The position numbers and the translations under genes are program-made. Positions 1-8,476 of a stretch of 64,000 bases of DNA are shown here, piece after piece (position 1 is the first letter of the stretch; each line of letters opens with the position of its first letter). The notes under the pieces were generated by a model, which did no database searches, was not told the origin of the DNA, and saw only the letters and a program-made list of their open reading frames with translations. Source of the DNA: Paenibacillus hemerocallicola (GTDB lineage Bacteria > Bacillota > Bacilli > Paenibacillales > NBRC-103111); NCBI RefSeq assembly GCF_006265175.1, contig NZ_VDCQ01000005.1, positions 124,001 to 188,000 on the forward strand, read 5' to 3'.

Positions 1-160
1 TTTATAAATTACGTAAAATACAACTTTACATTTTTTTGTAACGGATTTATTATGGGATAAGAAAGATGCGAAAGCGGTATAGGTTTCATGTTGTTCCGCG
101 AAGCGGCTTTGCGTCTGAAATCACCGAATCATCATAGGCGAGGGAGGCTGGAAGCTCTAA

Positions 161-175
161 ATGTAATCGCTTACA
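161..175 (+). promoter_or_regulatory. Candidate CcpA cre site
   Basis: The sequence ATGTAATCGCTTACA fits the catabolite-responsive-element consensus WTGNAANCGNWNNCW at every defined position. It lies about 600 bases upstream of the solute-binding protein gene, so which transcript it controls is unclear. Confidence 0.5.
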
Positions 176-381
176 AATACTTGCTGAAGTATAAATATTT
201 CATCGATTTCAAGAAGTATTTTGCAAAGCGGAGTGCAAAATAAGCGATAAAATGTGCAAATACTTTAATTGGTATGGTTGCAATAATGTAGGTAGTTCAT
301 CGGTTTGAATCAGGGAAATGAAAAGGGGGCGCCACAAATAAACGTGAAAACGGGAGCAACGGACGATTTGAAAAAAATGGG

Positions 382-410
382 TTGCTCGAAATGGAAGCGG
401 TTGCTATAAT
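382..410 (+). promoter_or_regulatory. Promoter with embedded cre site
   Basis: TTGCTC (382-387) and TATAAT (405-410) are separated by 17 bases. The spacer and first -10 base hold ATGGAAGCGGTTGCT (391-405), which fits the cre consensus WTGNAANCGNWNNCW at every defined position. CcpA bound here should block RNA polymerase. The transcript would run into the solute-binding lipoprotein gene through a leader of roughly 365 nt. Confidence 0.6.
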
Positions 411-647
411 CTCCGTAAGGAATCATAATAGTAATCGATTGCCAATCCGGACGTCAACCCCAATGAGTGGTCGTTCATCGAAGCAAGGGTATTTCTCAAC
501 CAATCTCGAGGAGGATTTTTGTTACGGGAATCGGATTTACGGTCGCTCGAGAAAATCGGCTGCAAGGAGGTGAACAAAAGTCAGACTTCGGGCCTCATAC
601 TGCAAAGACGATCGACTTCGGACGTCCAGCTTGCATGAATCCTCATA

Positions 648-662
648 ATGAAAGCGGTTACG
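648..662 (+). promoter_or_regulatory. Near-match cre site close to the lipoprotein gene
   Basis: ATGAAAGCGGTTACG matches the cre consensus except for the final base. It is 120 bases upstream of the lipoprotein start and downstream of the promoter at 382-410, where CcpA could act as a roadblock. Alone it would be weak evidence; it gains weight from the two full matches nearby. Confidence 0.35.
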
Positions 663-781
663 AATCGTAAGGGCTCAATGATTCTGTCCAAATTCGAATC
701 CTGATAGACCTTTGGAAATCGATTGCTATCGCATCGGGCATTTAAGGAAAATCGGATATGAAATGATAAGGGGGATTTCTC

Positions 782-2122
782 TTGTTTAAAAAACGAATGA
801 TGATGCTGCTCTCCTGTATAGTCGTGGCGGGGTCGCTGGCGGCTTGCTCGAATAGCGGAAGCGACGGCGGAAAGGCCGCGGATCCGGGAGACAAAGGAAC
901 TTCGACGAAAGATATTACGAAAGATCCGGCGGAGGTCGTGTTCTATTCCAATAACGGCGATCCCGTGGAAAGCTTCGATTACCGGTTCGGCAACGCGCTT
1001 CGCAAAAAGTTTCCGAACTGGACGATCAAATATATTCAGCGGACGGGCGCGGGTACTCAGCTTAACGATTTGATCGCAAACGGCACGAAATTCGATATTT
1101 TCTTCCAATCGATCGGCAATTTCGAATCGAACGCCTTCCCGGCGGGCATTCAATACGATATGACCGATATGATCAAAACCCACAAAATCGACTTGAACCG
1201 ATTGGACCCGACCGTAGTCGATGCGGTTAAGCAAGCGTCGGGCGGCAAGTTCTACGGGCTGCCGGTGTTCACGAGCAATCTGGTGCTCTATTACAACAAA
1301 TCGCTCTTCGACAAGTTCGGGGTCGCATATCCGAAGGACGGCATGGCATGGAGCGAAATGGTCGAGATGTCCAAAAAGCTGACGCGGAACGACGGCGGAA
1401 CGCAATATTTCGGCTTTACCCATTCGCCTACCCATACGATAAGGATGAATCCGATGTCGATCCCCGATGCGGACATGACGAACGATACGCCTACGATCAA
1501 TAAAGACGAGCGTTGGAAAAAATATTTCCAAGCTTATTATTTGGACCCGATGCGCGTTCCCGGTTACCTCGACGGCATTAAGAAAATCAACAAAATTCCG
1601 GATATCAATATGTTCGTCAAAGATCAGACCGTAGGCATGTTCGGCTATTTGTCCAGCCTGATCTATGTTTGGGAGCAAGAGCTGAAATCGCTCAACTGGG
1701 ATATCGTCTCGCTTCCGACGGTAGACAAAGGAATCGGCTCGCAATCTTACCCGGCTTATTTCGGCATGACGAACATGGCACGCAACAAAGAAGCGACTAT
1801 GGAAGTGCTCAAATATATGATTTCCGACGAATTCCAGACGGAGATGGCGCGCAAAGGCATCATGCCGGTGCTGAACAACGAAACGGTCAAGAAAGAGCTC
1901 GGCAAAGAATCGCCGTACAAGGACAGAAACTGGAATGCGGTGTTCTTCAACAAGTTCGCGACGATCCCTCCGAAAGCGGGCTACGATACCGATCTCGTCA
2001 ATCAATACGTTTCGTTCGGCAACCAAATCGCCTTGGACAAAATGGATTTGAACACGGCTCTGCGGAGCGCCGAAGAAGAGTCGGTCAAAAAGATCGCAGA
2101 ATATAAAAGCAAAAACAAATAA
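782..2122 (+). CDS. Extracellular solute-binding lipoprotein (sugar ABC type)
   Basis: Family 1 extracellular solute-binding protein, 446 aa, starting at TTG 782 behind a GGGGG-type ribosome site. The N-terminus MFKKRMMMLLSCIVVAGS is a signal peptide that ends in a lipobox LAAC with the lipidated cysteine at residue 22. A low-complexity Ser/Gly/Asp linker (residues 23-46) follows, then a two-lobe binding fold with typical segments such as LPVFTSNLVLYYNKSLFDK and GMAWSEM. The protein would sit on the outer face of the membrane and deliver an oligosaccharide or similar substrate to an ABC importer. No permease or ATPase gene follows; fur comes next. It is therefore an orphan receptor, or its transporter lies upstream of the window or elsewhere. 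The ligand cannot be told from sequence. Upstream cre sites suggest repression by preferred sugars. Confidence 0.9.
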   Translation: MFKKRMMMLLSCIVVAGSLAACSNSGSDGGKAADPGDKGTSTKDITKDPAEVVFYSNNGDPVESFDYRFGNALRKKFPNWTIKYIQRTGAGTQLNDLIANGTKFDIFFQSIGNFESNAFPAGIQYDMTDMIKTHKIDLNRLDPTVVDAVKQASGGKFYGLPVFTSNLVLYYNKSLFDKFGVAYPKDGMAWSEMVEMSKKLTRNDGGTQYFGFTHSPTHTIRMNPMSIPDADMTNDTPTINKDERWKKYFQAYYLDPMRVPGYLDGIKKINKIPDINMFVKDQTVGMFGYLSSLIYVWEQELKSLNWDIVSLPTVDKGIGSQSYPAYFGMTNMARNKEATMEVLKYMISDEFQTEMARKGIMPVLNNETVKKELGKESPYKDRNWNAVFFNKFATIPPKAGYDTDLVNQYVSFGNQIALDKMDLNTALRSAEEESVKKIAEYKSKNK

Positions 2123-2151
2123 CCGACTCAATTAAAATGATTCTAAAAGGT

Positions 2152-2180
2152 TTGACTTGTTTTGTTCCTCCCCCTATAAT
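2152..2180 (+). promoter_or_regulatory. fur promoter
   Basis: TTGACT (2152-2157) and a perfect TATAAT (2175-2180), 17 bases apart, lie about 80 bases upstream of the fur start. This is the strongest sigma-A promoter in the first 10 kb. Confidence 0.8.
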
Positions 2181-2261
2181 GAAAATGGCGGCGATTACCG
2201 CTGAGAGCGGGAATCCGACGGTAATTGGCATTACGCGAATGCGCTCAAAAGGGGGAGGAAC

Positions 2262-2723
2262 ATGGAAGCGCGTATCGAAAAAATCAAGCAGTCATTGCAG
2301 TCCAAAGGCTACAAGCTGACACCCCAGCGCGAAGCGACCGTGCGTGTATTATTGGAAAACGAAGAGGACCATTTGAGCGCGGAAGACGTCTTCATGCTCG
2401 TCAAGGATAAAGCGCCAGAAATCGGGTTGGCTACCGTTTACCGTACGCTCGAGCTGTTGAGCGAGCTGCATGTCGTCGAGAAAATGAACTTCGGCGACGG
2501 GGTTGCCCGTTACGATTTGCGAAGCGAGAGCAACCATCATCATCATCACCACCTCATATGCGTGCAATGCGGGGCGGTCGACGAGATTATGGAGGACTGG
2601 CTGACGCCCCTCGAGGAACGTCTGGAGCGGGAATACCAATTCAAGGTACTGGACCATCGGTTGGACTTTCAAGGCATATGCCACCGGTGCAAAGACAAAG
2701 CATTACCTCCCGAAGCGGAGTAA
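2262..2723 (+). CDS. fur: Ferric uptake regulator Fur
   Basis: Fur-family repressor, 153 aa, a usual length. The winged helix is at about residues 1-85, with the recognition segment LATVYRTLELL. The dimer/metal domain has the Fur signature NHHHHHH (residues 91-97) followed by C100-x2-C103, and a second C140-x2-C143 pair; together the four cysteines form the structural zinc site. The six consecutive histidines are natural and extend the normal HHHH motif. The start ATG 2262 follows GGGGGAGGAAC. Placement just ahead of the yqzK-like gene and xerD matches fur of Bacillus rather than perR or zur, which have other neighbours. It should repress iron uptake genes when Fe2+ is bound. Confidence 0.93.
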   Translation: MEARIEKIKQSLQSKGYKLTPQREATVRVLLENEEDHLSAEDVFMLVKDKAPEIGLATVYRTLELLSELHVVEKMNFGDGVARYDLRSESNHHHHHHLICVQCGAVDEIMEDWLTPLEERLEREYQFKVLDHRLDFQGICHRCKDKALPPEAE

Positions 2724-2728
2724 TTTAG

Positions 2729-2769
2729 AAATCCCCGGCAGCGGCAACCCCGCTTGTCCGGGGATTTTT
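2729..2769 (+). terminator. Terminator after fur
   Basis: An AAATCCCCGG arm and a CCGGGGATTT arm form a G/C-rich hairpin followed by T5, starting a few bases after the fur stop codon. Confidence 0.8.
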
Positions 2770-2881
2770 GCATTCGCGGCGAATGTGCCGATCGGGTGGG
2801 GAGGAAGGATAGTTTGCAGACTTCCAACGCATGCTATGAAAGGAAGCCCGTTCATAACCAGCACTACCGTGAGGTGATCAG

Positions 2882-4039
2882 ATGGTTGCAGCGAATCGTT
2901 ATATCGTAGGCGTACCGAAAGAAATCAAAAACAATGAATTCCGCATAGCTCTTACGCCGGGAGGGGCGCGCATGCTGACCCATTCCGGGCATGAGGTGCT
3001 GATAGAAACGGGTGCGGGACTCGGCAGCGGCTTTACGGATGAGGAGTACAGGAACGAAGGCGCCCGGGTCATATCGAATCCCGCAGATGTGTGGGGGCAG
3101 GCGGAGCTGATTCTTAAGGTGAAGGAGCCGCTTCCGTCGGAATACGGCTATTTCCGCGAAAATCAGATTGTGTTTACGTATTTGCATCTTGCCGCGGAGG
3201 CGGAGCTGGCCCATGCGCTCGTGCAACGCAAGGTGACCGGCATCGCATACGAGACGATTCAGCAGCCCGGCGGAGGACTGCCGTTGCTAACGCCTATGAG
3301 CGAGGTGGCGGGACGGATGTCCGTTCAGATCGGGGCGCACTTTCTCGAACGGTTTTACGGCGGGCGCGGCGTGCTGTTGGGAGGCGTTCCAGGCGTTCCG
3401 CCCGCGGACGTCGTCATACTGGGCGGCGGCATCGTCGGCACGAACGCGGCCAAAATGGCGCTCGGGTTGGGCGCGAACGTCGTGATCGTGGAGCGGAGCG
3501 GCGATCGGTTGCGATACATCGACGACGTATTCGGGGGGCGCGTAAAGACGCTCATGTCGAGTCCGTACAATATCGCCGGCGTAGTCCGGCAAGCGGATCT
3601 GCTGATCGGAGCGGTGCTCATTCCGGGTGCCCGCGCGCCAAAGCTGGTCTCCGAGGAGATGGTCCGGACGATGAAGAGAGGAGCGGTGATCGTCGACGTC
3701 GCCATCGACCAAGGCGGATCAATCGAGACGATCGATCGGGTGACCACCCACAGCGATCCGATTTATGAAAAGCACGGTGTCATCCATTACGCGGTGGCCA
3801 ACATGCCGGGGGCGGTGCCCCGCACCTCCACTTTGGCGCTCACCAATGCGACGCTGCCATACGTGATGGAGCTTGCGGATAAAGGATTCGAGATTGCGAT
3901 ACGCGATAACGCGATGCTGAGGCTGGGCGTCAACACCCATGGTGGAAATATTACGTATCAAGCGGTCGCCGAAGCCGTGGCGCTGCCGTACGTCTCGATA
4001 GCGGACAATCATAAATCGCCGCTTCCCCTCATAACCTAA
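2882..4039 (+). CDS. ald: Alanine dehydrogenase
   Basis: NAD-dependent L-alanine dehydrogenase (alanine + NAD+ + H2O to pyruvate + ammonia + NADH), 385 aa. It opens with the family N-terminus VGVPKEIKNNEFRIALTPGG. The catalytic histidine is in TYLHLAAE (H102), the conserved lysine region is KVKEP (residues 79-83), and the Rossmann glycine motif GGGIVGTNAA (181-190) binds NAD. MPGAVPRTST and NHKSPLPLI are typical C-terminal landmarks. The start ATG 2882 has GAGGTGA five bases upstream. In sporeformers Ald supports growth on alanine and energy supply during sporulation. Here it stands as a single gene between fur and the xerD unit. Confidence 0.95.
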   Translation: MVAANRYIVGVPKEIKNNEFRIALTPGGARMLTHSGHEVLIETGAGLGSGFTDEEYRNEGARVISNPADVWGQAELILKVKEPLPSEYGYFRENQIVFTYLHLAAEAELAHALVQRKVTGIAYETIQQPGGGLPLLTPMSEVAGRMSVQIGAHFLERFYGGRGVLLGGVPGVPPADVVILGGGIVGTNAAKMALGLGANVVIVERSGDRLRYIDDVFGGRVKTLMSSPYNIAGVVRQADLLIGAVLIPGARAPKLVSEEMVRTMKRGAVIVDVAIDQGGSIETIDRVTTHSDPIYEKHGVIHYAVANMPGAVPRTSTLALTNATLPYVMELADKGFEIAIRDNAMLRLGVNTHGGNITYQAVAEAVALPYVSIADNHKSPLPLIT

Positions 4040-4082
4040 CCGTGGGAGCATAAATACCTTAACGGCAGGCGGGGGACAAGCC

Positions 4083-4319
4083 ATGATGATTATCCGTTTC
4101 AGAAAATGGTGGGTTCGGACGAAATATATCGCGGTTTTTGTAATCCTGACCGTCGTTCTGTACGAATTGTTCCGTATCGTCGGAGGATGGATCGAGCCCG
4201 CGGGACGATACAGGGAGCCGATGGGGAAGGCGTTGAAGGTGTTCAGTCAGGACGAATCGGCCATGGAGCCCAAAACCGCGATCGAGCGCTTGTTGTTTTT
4301 TTACAAGTACGGAGAATGA
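4083..4319 (+). CDS. DUF4227 family membrane protein (YqzK-like)
   Basis: A 78-aa protein with one N-terminal membrane helix (about residues 13-32, YIAVFVILTVVLYELFRIVGG) and a short charged C-terminal part. Its size, topology and position between fur and xerD match YqzK of Bacillus (DUF4227), whose function is not known. The start ATG 4083 follows a GGCGGGGGAC stretch; a second ATG at 4086 is equally possible. Confidence 0.8.
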   Translation: MMIIRFRKWWVRTKYIAVFVILTVVLYELFRIVGGWIEPAGRYREPMGKALKVFSQDESAMEPKTAIERLLFFYKYGE

Positions 4320-4422
4320 TGGTTGAGGCAAACTTTTGTTCGTCTCCGGCAGGAAATCGTTCCTTCATGTTGAATAGATTGTTAACAAGAGGAACGACAT
4401 ACTGGGGGAACGACTTGTCGCG

Positions 4423-5322
4423 ATGAAGAGACATTTGCATAACTTTATACATTACCTCACCGTGGAACGAGGACTCGCTCATAATACGCTTGAATCGTAC
4501 GAGCGGGATCTGATCCACTACTTGGGATATATCGATAAGCAAGGCGTGCGGTCGCTGGAGGAGACGGGCAAGTTCCACATCGTCCAATATTTGCAGGAGC
4601 TGAAGCAGCTTGGCCGCGCTCCGGCCACCTTGTCGCGCAACATTGTCTCCATTCGCGCCTTTTACCAGTATCTCGTAAGGGAGCGACTGATCGTCCAAGA
4701 TCCGTCGGTCCATATGGAGACGCCGAAGCTGGAGAAGAGACTGCCCAAGGTGCTGACCGTGGAAGAGGTCGAGCGGCTGCTTGACGCACAGGAAACGACT
4801 GCCGCCGCCGGCATGCGGGACAAGGCGATGCTGGAGCTGTTGTATGCGACGGGGATCCGGGTGTCGGAGCTGATCTCGCTCAATGTCGGTGACGTCAATA
4901 TTGAAATGGGCTTTATCCACTGTACGGGCAAAGGCTCGAAAGAACGGATTGTTCCGCTCGGCCGGATCGCCGCGGTATGGCTGAGCCAATATATCGAATC
5001 GGCCAGGCTGCACCTGCTTCGTCAGGAAAAGTCGGAGGAAGCGTTGTTCATCAACCATCTGGGCACCCGATTGACCCGTCAAGGCTTCTGGAAAATCATG
5101 AAGCGATATGCCAGGGAGGCGGGGATCGACAAAGAAATTACGCCGCATACGCTGCGTCACTCGTTCGCCACTCATCTGCTGGAGAACGGAGCCGATTTGC
5201 GGTCGGTTCAAGAGATGCTGGGCCATGCCGATATATCCACGACTCAGGTGTACACTCACGTAACGAAGTCGAAAATGAAAGAAATATACGATCGCACTCA
5301 TCCGAGAGCGAACATGACTTAA
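4423..5322 (+). CDS. xerD: Site-specific tyrosine recombinase XerD
   Basis: Tyrosine recombinase of 299 aa that, with a XerC/CodV-type partner, resolves chromosome dimers at dif. The N-terminal SAM-like DNA-binding domain covers about residues 1-95. The catalytic domain has the full set R146 (ATGIRVSE), K170 (CTGKGSKER), H242 and R245 ([10 protein letters not shown]), H268 (LGHADIS) and nucleophile Y277 (TQVYTHV). These sit at a constant offset of two from E. coli XerD. The start ATG 4423 has GGGGGAAC upstream. The gene order fur, DUF4227, xerD, deoB matches Bacillus, which argues for a chromosomal housekeeping enzyme and not a mobile-element integrase. Confidence 0.95.
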   Translation: MKRHLHNFIHYLTVERGLAHNTLESYERDLIHYLGYIDKQGVRSLEETGKFHIVQYLQELKQLGRAPATLSRNIVSIRAFYQYLVRERLIVQDPSVHMETPKLEKRLPKVLTVEEVERLLDAQETTAAAGMRDKAMLELLYATGIRVSELISLNVGDVNIEMGFIHCTGKGSKERIVPLGRIAAVWLSQYIESARLHLLRQEKSEEALFINHLGTRLTRQGFWKIMKRYAREAGIDKEITPHTLRHSFATHLLENGADLRSVQEMLGHADISTTQVYTHVTKSKMKEIYDRTHPRANMT

Positions 5323-5346
5323 GCGGGCCCGGGGGCCTGCTTTTTT
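5321..5346 (+). terminator. Terminator after xerD
   Basis: AGCGGGCCC pairs with GGGCCTGCT (one wobble) and is followed by T6. It begins at the xerD stop codon. Confidence 0.75.
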
Positions 5347-5503
5347 GTCGGCATCAAGAATGAGGGAGTCCGTTGAGGCGCCAAGCAGAGTCGGGCCCCG
5401 GGTACGTTACGGGGTTCTTTTGCATTCGTTTCGGCGTCGTGAGATAATATGGAAAACCGTTTTGCCAGTCGGCCGATACATTGCCCAAGCGGAGGGAACA
5501 ACC

Positions 5504-6676
5504 TTGACTTTTCAGCGCATCGCATTAATCGTACTGGACAGCGTCGGGATCGGCGAGCAGCCCGACGCCCCCGTTTTCGGAGACGAGGGTGCCCATACGC
5601 TCGGTCATATTGCCGAACGGGTTCCTTCTTTTTCATTGCCGAATATGGAAAAGTTAGGTCTGGGGAATATAGCCCCATTGCAGACAATTAACGAAGTCGA
5701 CTATCCAGCGGCCTATTACGGCAAGATGGCGGAAGTGTCGGTCGGCAAAGATACGATGACCGGTCATTGGGAGCTAATGGGCTTGCGGGTGACGATCCCG
5801 TTTCAAACGTATCCGGACGGATTTCCCGAACCGTTGATCCGTTTGTTCGAGCGGGAGACGGGGCGGAGCGTAATCGGCAACAAGCCCGCATCGGGCACGG
5901 AAATTATCGAGGAGCTTGGCGAGGAGCAATTGCGGACCGGCTCGTGGATCGTATATACGTCGGCGGACAGCGTCTTTCAAATCGCCGCGAACGAAAATAT
6001 CATTCCGCTGGAGGAGCTGTACGAAGCATGCCGGATCGCCCGACGGCTGACGATGGGGGAATATGCCGTCGGCCGTGTCATCGCGCGTCCGTTCGTCGGC
6101 CAGCCCGGAGCGTTCAAGCGGACGCCGAACCGGCACGATTATGCCGTCAAGCCTCCAGAGCCGACGGTCATGAACAGGCTCAAGGAAGCGGGGCTCGACT
6201 GTATCGCGATCGGCAAAATAAACGACATCTTCTCCGGCGAAGGAGTAACCGCCGCTAGGCCTACGAAAAGCAACGCACATGGGATCGAGGAGACGATTCT
6301 TGCATTGGAGCAGCCGTTTCACGGGCTTGCGTTTACGAATCTCGTCGATTTCGATTCCTTGTACGGCCACAGACGCGATCCCGACGGATATGCCCGGGCG
6401 CTTATGGAATTCGATGCCCGTTTGCCGGACATCATGGCCGCCATCGGCCGGGACGACCTGTTGATTTTGACGGCCGACCACGGCAACGATCCGATCCATC
6501 CCGGTACGGATCATACGCGGGAATATGTGCCGCTGATCGTCTGGAGTCCGCGCTTGCGGACGCCGGGCCCGCTCGGCATTCGCGCGACGTTCTCGGATGT
6601 GGGCGCGACGGTGGCGGACAATTTCGGCGTAGCCGCGCCGGGGCATGGCACGAGCTTTCTTGCCAATCTTGTATAA
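5504..6676 (+). CDS. deoB: Phosphopentomutase
   Basis: Interconverts (deoxy)ribose-1-phosphate and (deoxy)ribose-5-phosphate, linking nucleoside phosphorolysis to the pentose pool. 390 aa from TTG 5504, chosen because GGAGGG sits seven bases upstream and the protein then begins [17 protein letters not shown], the normal family N-terminus. The open frame extends further upstream to 5345 without family similarity. The alkaline-phosphatase-superfamily metal site is visible as LDSVG, the phospho-acceptor threonine region KDTMTGHWE, and TADHGNDP near the C-terminus. First gene of a salvage operon with two purine phosphorylases and pdp; its stop overlaps the next reading frame. Confidence 0.93.
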   Translation: MTFQRIALIVLDSVGIGEQPDAPVFGDEGAHTLGHIAERVPSFSLPNMEKLGLGNIAPLQTINEVDYPAAYYGKMAEVSVGKDTMTGHWELMGLRVTIPFQTYPDGFPEPLIRLFERETGRSVIGNKPASGTEIIEELGEEQLRTGSWIVYTSADSVFQIAANENIIPLEELYEACRIARRLTMGEYAVGRVIARPFVGQPGAFKRTPNRHDYAVKPPEPTVMNRLKEAGLDCIAIGKINDIFSGEGVTAARPTKSNAHGIEETILALEQPFHGLAFTNLVDFDSLYGHRRDPDGYARALMEFDARLPDIMAAIGRDDLLILTADHGNDPIHPGTDHTREYVPLIVWSPRLRTPGPLGIRATFSDVGATVADNFGVAAPGHGTSFLANLV

Positions 6677-6693
6677 TGACGGGGAGGTACTGC

Positions 6694-7521
6694 ATGAGCG
6701 ATCTTTCGATGGAACACCGAGTTTCGGAGGCCGTACGGTTTATCGAGGATGAAATCCCGTATACTCCCGAAGTCGGTCTTATTCTCGGTTCGGGACTCGG
6801 GGTGCTGGCGGATGCGATGGAGGACGTAACGGTCATCCATTATGAAGAAATACCGCATTTTCCGGTTTCTACGGTTGAAGGACATGCCGGCGAGCTGCTC
6901 GTCGGTTCGATCCGGGGCAAGAAAACCGTTCTGATGAAGGGACGGTTTCATTTGTACGAAGGCTACGACGTAGCGACCGTCTCTTTCCCGGTGCGCGTCA
7001 TGAAAGCGCTGGGTGTCAAGTCGCTGCTCGTCACCAACGCGGCCGGCAGCGTCAATACGTCGTTTGCCCCGGGGCAGTTGATGCTTATTCGCGATCATAT
7101 CAATTTCATGTTCCGCAATCCGTTGATCGGACCTAACGAGAATGCGCTGGGCGTTCGCTTTCCCGACATGTCCGAGGCGTACAGCGCCGAGCTGCGAACT
7201 ATAGCCCGCGATGCTGCGGCCGAGCTGGGCTTGGAGCTGCAAGAGGGTGTCTACGCAGGACTGCTCGGTCCAAGCTATGAGACGCCGGCGGAAATTCGCA
7301 TGCTTCGCACGATCGGTGCAGACGCTGTCGGCATGTCGACCGTGCCGGAAGTAATTGCCGCCCGGCATGCCGGAATCGAGGTGCTCGGCATTTCTTGCAT
7401 CACGAACATGGCCGCGGGGATTCTTGATGCCCAGCTGTCCCATGCCGAGGTCATGGAAACCGCCGACCGGGTAAAAGAAAGCTTTCTCGGTCTCGTATCA
7501 GCCATTATCCCGAAGCTGTAA
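6694..7521 (+). CDS. Purine-nucleoside phosphorylase, copy 1
   Basis: Trimeric PNP family (PunA/DeoD2 type), 275 aa. It cleaves purine (deoxy)nucleosides with phosphate to a base and (deoxy)ribose-1-phosphate, which DeoB then converts. Signatures: LILGSGLG (phosphate loop), HFPVSTVEGHAG, GRFHLYEG, VTNAAGSVN, and the base-site region GPSYETPAE...GADAVGMSTVPEV. The start ATG 6694 is preferred over the upstream in-frame ATG 6676 because GGGGAGG lies six bases before it. The next gene encodes a close paralogue, so substrate range may be split between them. Which of the two corresponds to B. subtilis pupG is not settled here. Confidence 0.92.
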   Translation: MSDLSMEHRVSEAVRFIEDEIPYTPEVGLILGSGLGVLADAMEDVTVIHYEEIPHFPVSTVEGHAGELLVGSIRGKKTVLMKGRFHLYEGYDVATVSFPVRVMKALGVKSLLVTNAAGSVNTSFAPGQLMLIRDHINFMFRNPLIGPNENALGVRFPDMSEAYSAELRTIARDAAAELGLELQEGVYAGLLGPSYETPAEIRMLRTIGADAVGMSTVPEVIAARHAGIEVLGISCITNMAAGILDAQLSHAEVMETADRVKESFLGLVSAIIPKL

Positions 7522-7578
7522 ACCTTATTCCGCGCAGCGGAATCTTCGAACTATTATAGGCGCAGGAGGGTATACTTC

Positions 7579-8430
7579 ATGGAATTGTCGTATGTGGAAC
7601 AAATCAATCAGGCGGCCGGTTTCATCCGATCCCGGATCGGCGGCCGTCTCCCTGCCATCGGACTCGTGCTCGGCTCCGGATTGGGGGATTTGGCCGATGA
7701 AGTGGAGGATGCGGTCAAAATCGATTTCGGGGACGTACCGCATTTTCCTGTATCGACGGTAGAAGGTCATGCGGGAAGGTTCGTGATCGGCACGCTCGAA
7801 GGAAAGCCGGTCATCGTCATGCAAGGACGATTCCATTACTACGAAGGCTATCCGATGCGCAAAGTCGTTGCGCCCATATACGTGATGAGGAAGCTCGGCA
7901 TTCAAGCTTTAGTCGTTACGAACGCTGCCGGAGGAATGAACCGTGCTTTCCGGCCGGGCGATCTGATGCTGATCTGCGATCATTTGAACATGACGGGGGA
8001 TCATCCGCTTATCGGCAAAAACGAGGCGGAGCTCGGTCCGCGCTTCCCCGACATGTCCGAGGCGTACAACAAATCGTACAGGGAGCTCGCTCATCGGATA
8101 TCGAGCCAAATCCGGGGCGATGACGGCAATGCGCTGGAGCTCCAGGAAGGCGTATATTGCGGCATCAGCGGCCCTTCCTATATGACGCCGGCGGAGCTGA
8201 AAATGCTCGCCAGGCTCGGTGGAGACGCAGTCGGAATGTCCACGGTCGCCGAGGTGATCGCGGCCAGACATTGCGGATTGAACGTGCTCGGCGTGTCCTG
8301 CATAACGGATATGGCGATCGGCGAGGAGCTAGAGCCGCTTTCCCACGAGCAGGTTATGGAGGTGGCGAACCGGACGAAGCCGAAATTCGCCGCTCTCGTC
8401 AAATCGTTCGTACGCGTCGTGAGCATATAG
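7579..8430 (+). CDS. Purine-nucleoside phosphorylase, copy 2
   Basis: Second PNP-family protein, 283 aa, with LVLGSGLGDLADEVEDAV, HFPVSTVEGHAGR, GRFHYYEGYPM, VTNAAGGMN, GPSYMTPAE and GGDAVGMSTVAEV. It shares the whole fold and most motifs with copy 1 but differs at several places: GGMN versus GSVN, SYMTPAE versus SYETPAE, and an insertion SSQIRGDDGNA around residues 174-184. The GGMN form is the more common one in the trimeric family, so this copy may be the canonical enzyme. The start ATG 7579 follows AGGAGGG. Only 57 bases separate the two copies, which fits a tandem duplication kept in the operon. Confidence 0.92.
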   Translation: MELSYVEQINQAAGFIRSRIGGRLPAIGLVLGSGLGDLADEVEDAVKIDFGDVPHFPVSTVEGHAGRFVIGTLEGKPVIVMQGRFHYYEGYPMRKVVAPIYVMRKLGIQALVVTNAAGGMNRAFRPGDLMLICDHLNMTGDHPLIGKNEAELGPRFPDMSEAYNKSYRELAHRISSQIRGDDGNALELQEGVYCGISGPSYMTPAELKMLARLGGDAVGMSTVAEVIAARHCGLNVLGVSCITDMAIGEELEPLSHEQVMEVANRTKPKFAALVKSFVRVVSI

Positions 8431-8476
8431 CAGCAAGCGGCAGGAACGGGACAGCCGGGTCAAGGAGGCAGCGGAC

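Larger units (their letters stand above)
1..781. other. Long gene-poor region before the lipoprotein gene
   Basis: No convincing protein gene is seen in this stretch. It holds at least one good sigma-A-like promoter (382-410), two sites matching the CcpA cre consensus at every position (161-175, 391-405) and one near match (648-662). Two strong Shine-Dalgarno-like stretches occur (about 509-515 and 565-572). They could serve a 39-codon frame starting at TTG 519, whose product resembles nothing known to me, so it is not called as a gene. The region is more A/T rich than the genes that follow. Confidence 0.6.

Noticed and set aside
382-573. A 63-codon open frame upstream of the lipoprotein gene
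   Set aside because: It starts inside the promoter spacer, has no ribosome site and no recognisable product.
581-2131. A 516-codon open frame on the minus strand opposite the lipoprotein gene
   Set aside because: It mirrors the plus-strand gene, has no ribosome site or recognisable domain, and its composition (rich in Arg, His, Phe) is that of an antisense frame in GC-rich DNA.
2535-2552. Six histidine codons in a row in fur, as if an expression tag
   Set aside because: Fur proteins carry a natural His-rich metal motif at this place; this is a slightly longer natural version.
4423-5322. XerD as a mobile-element integrase
   Set aside because: Its neighbours are the conserved housekeeping set (fur, DUF4227, deoB), and there are no att-like repeats or cargo genes.
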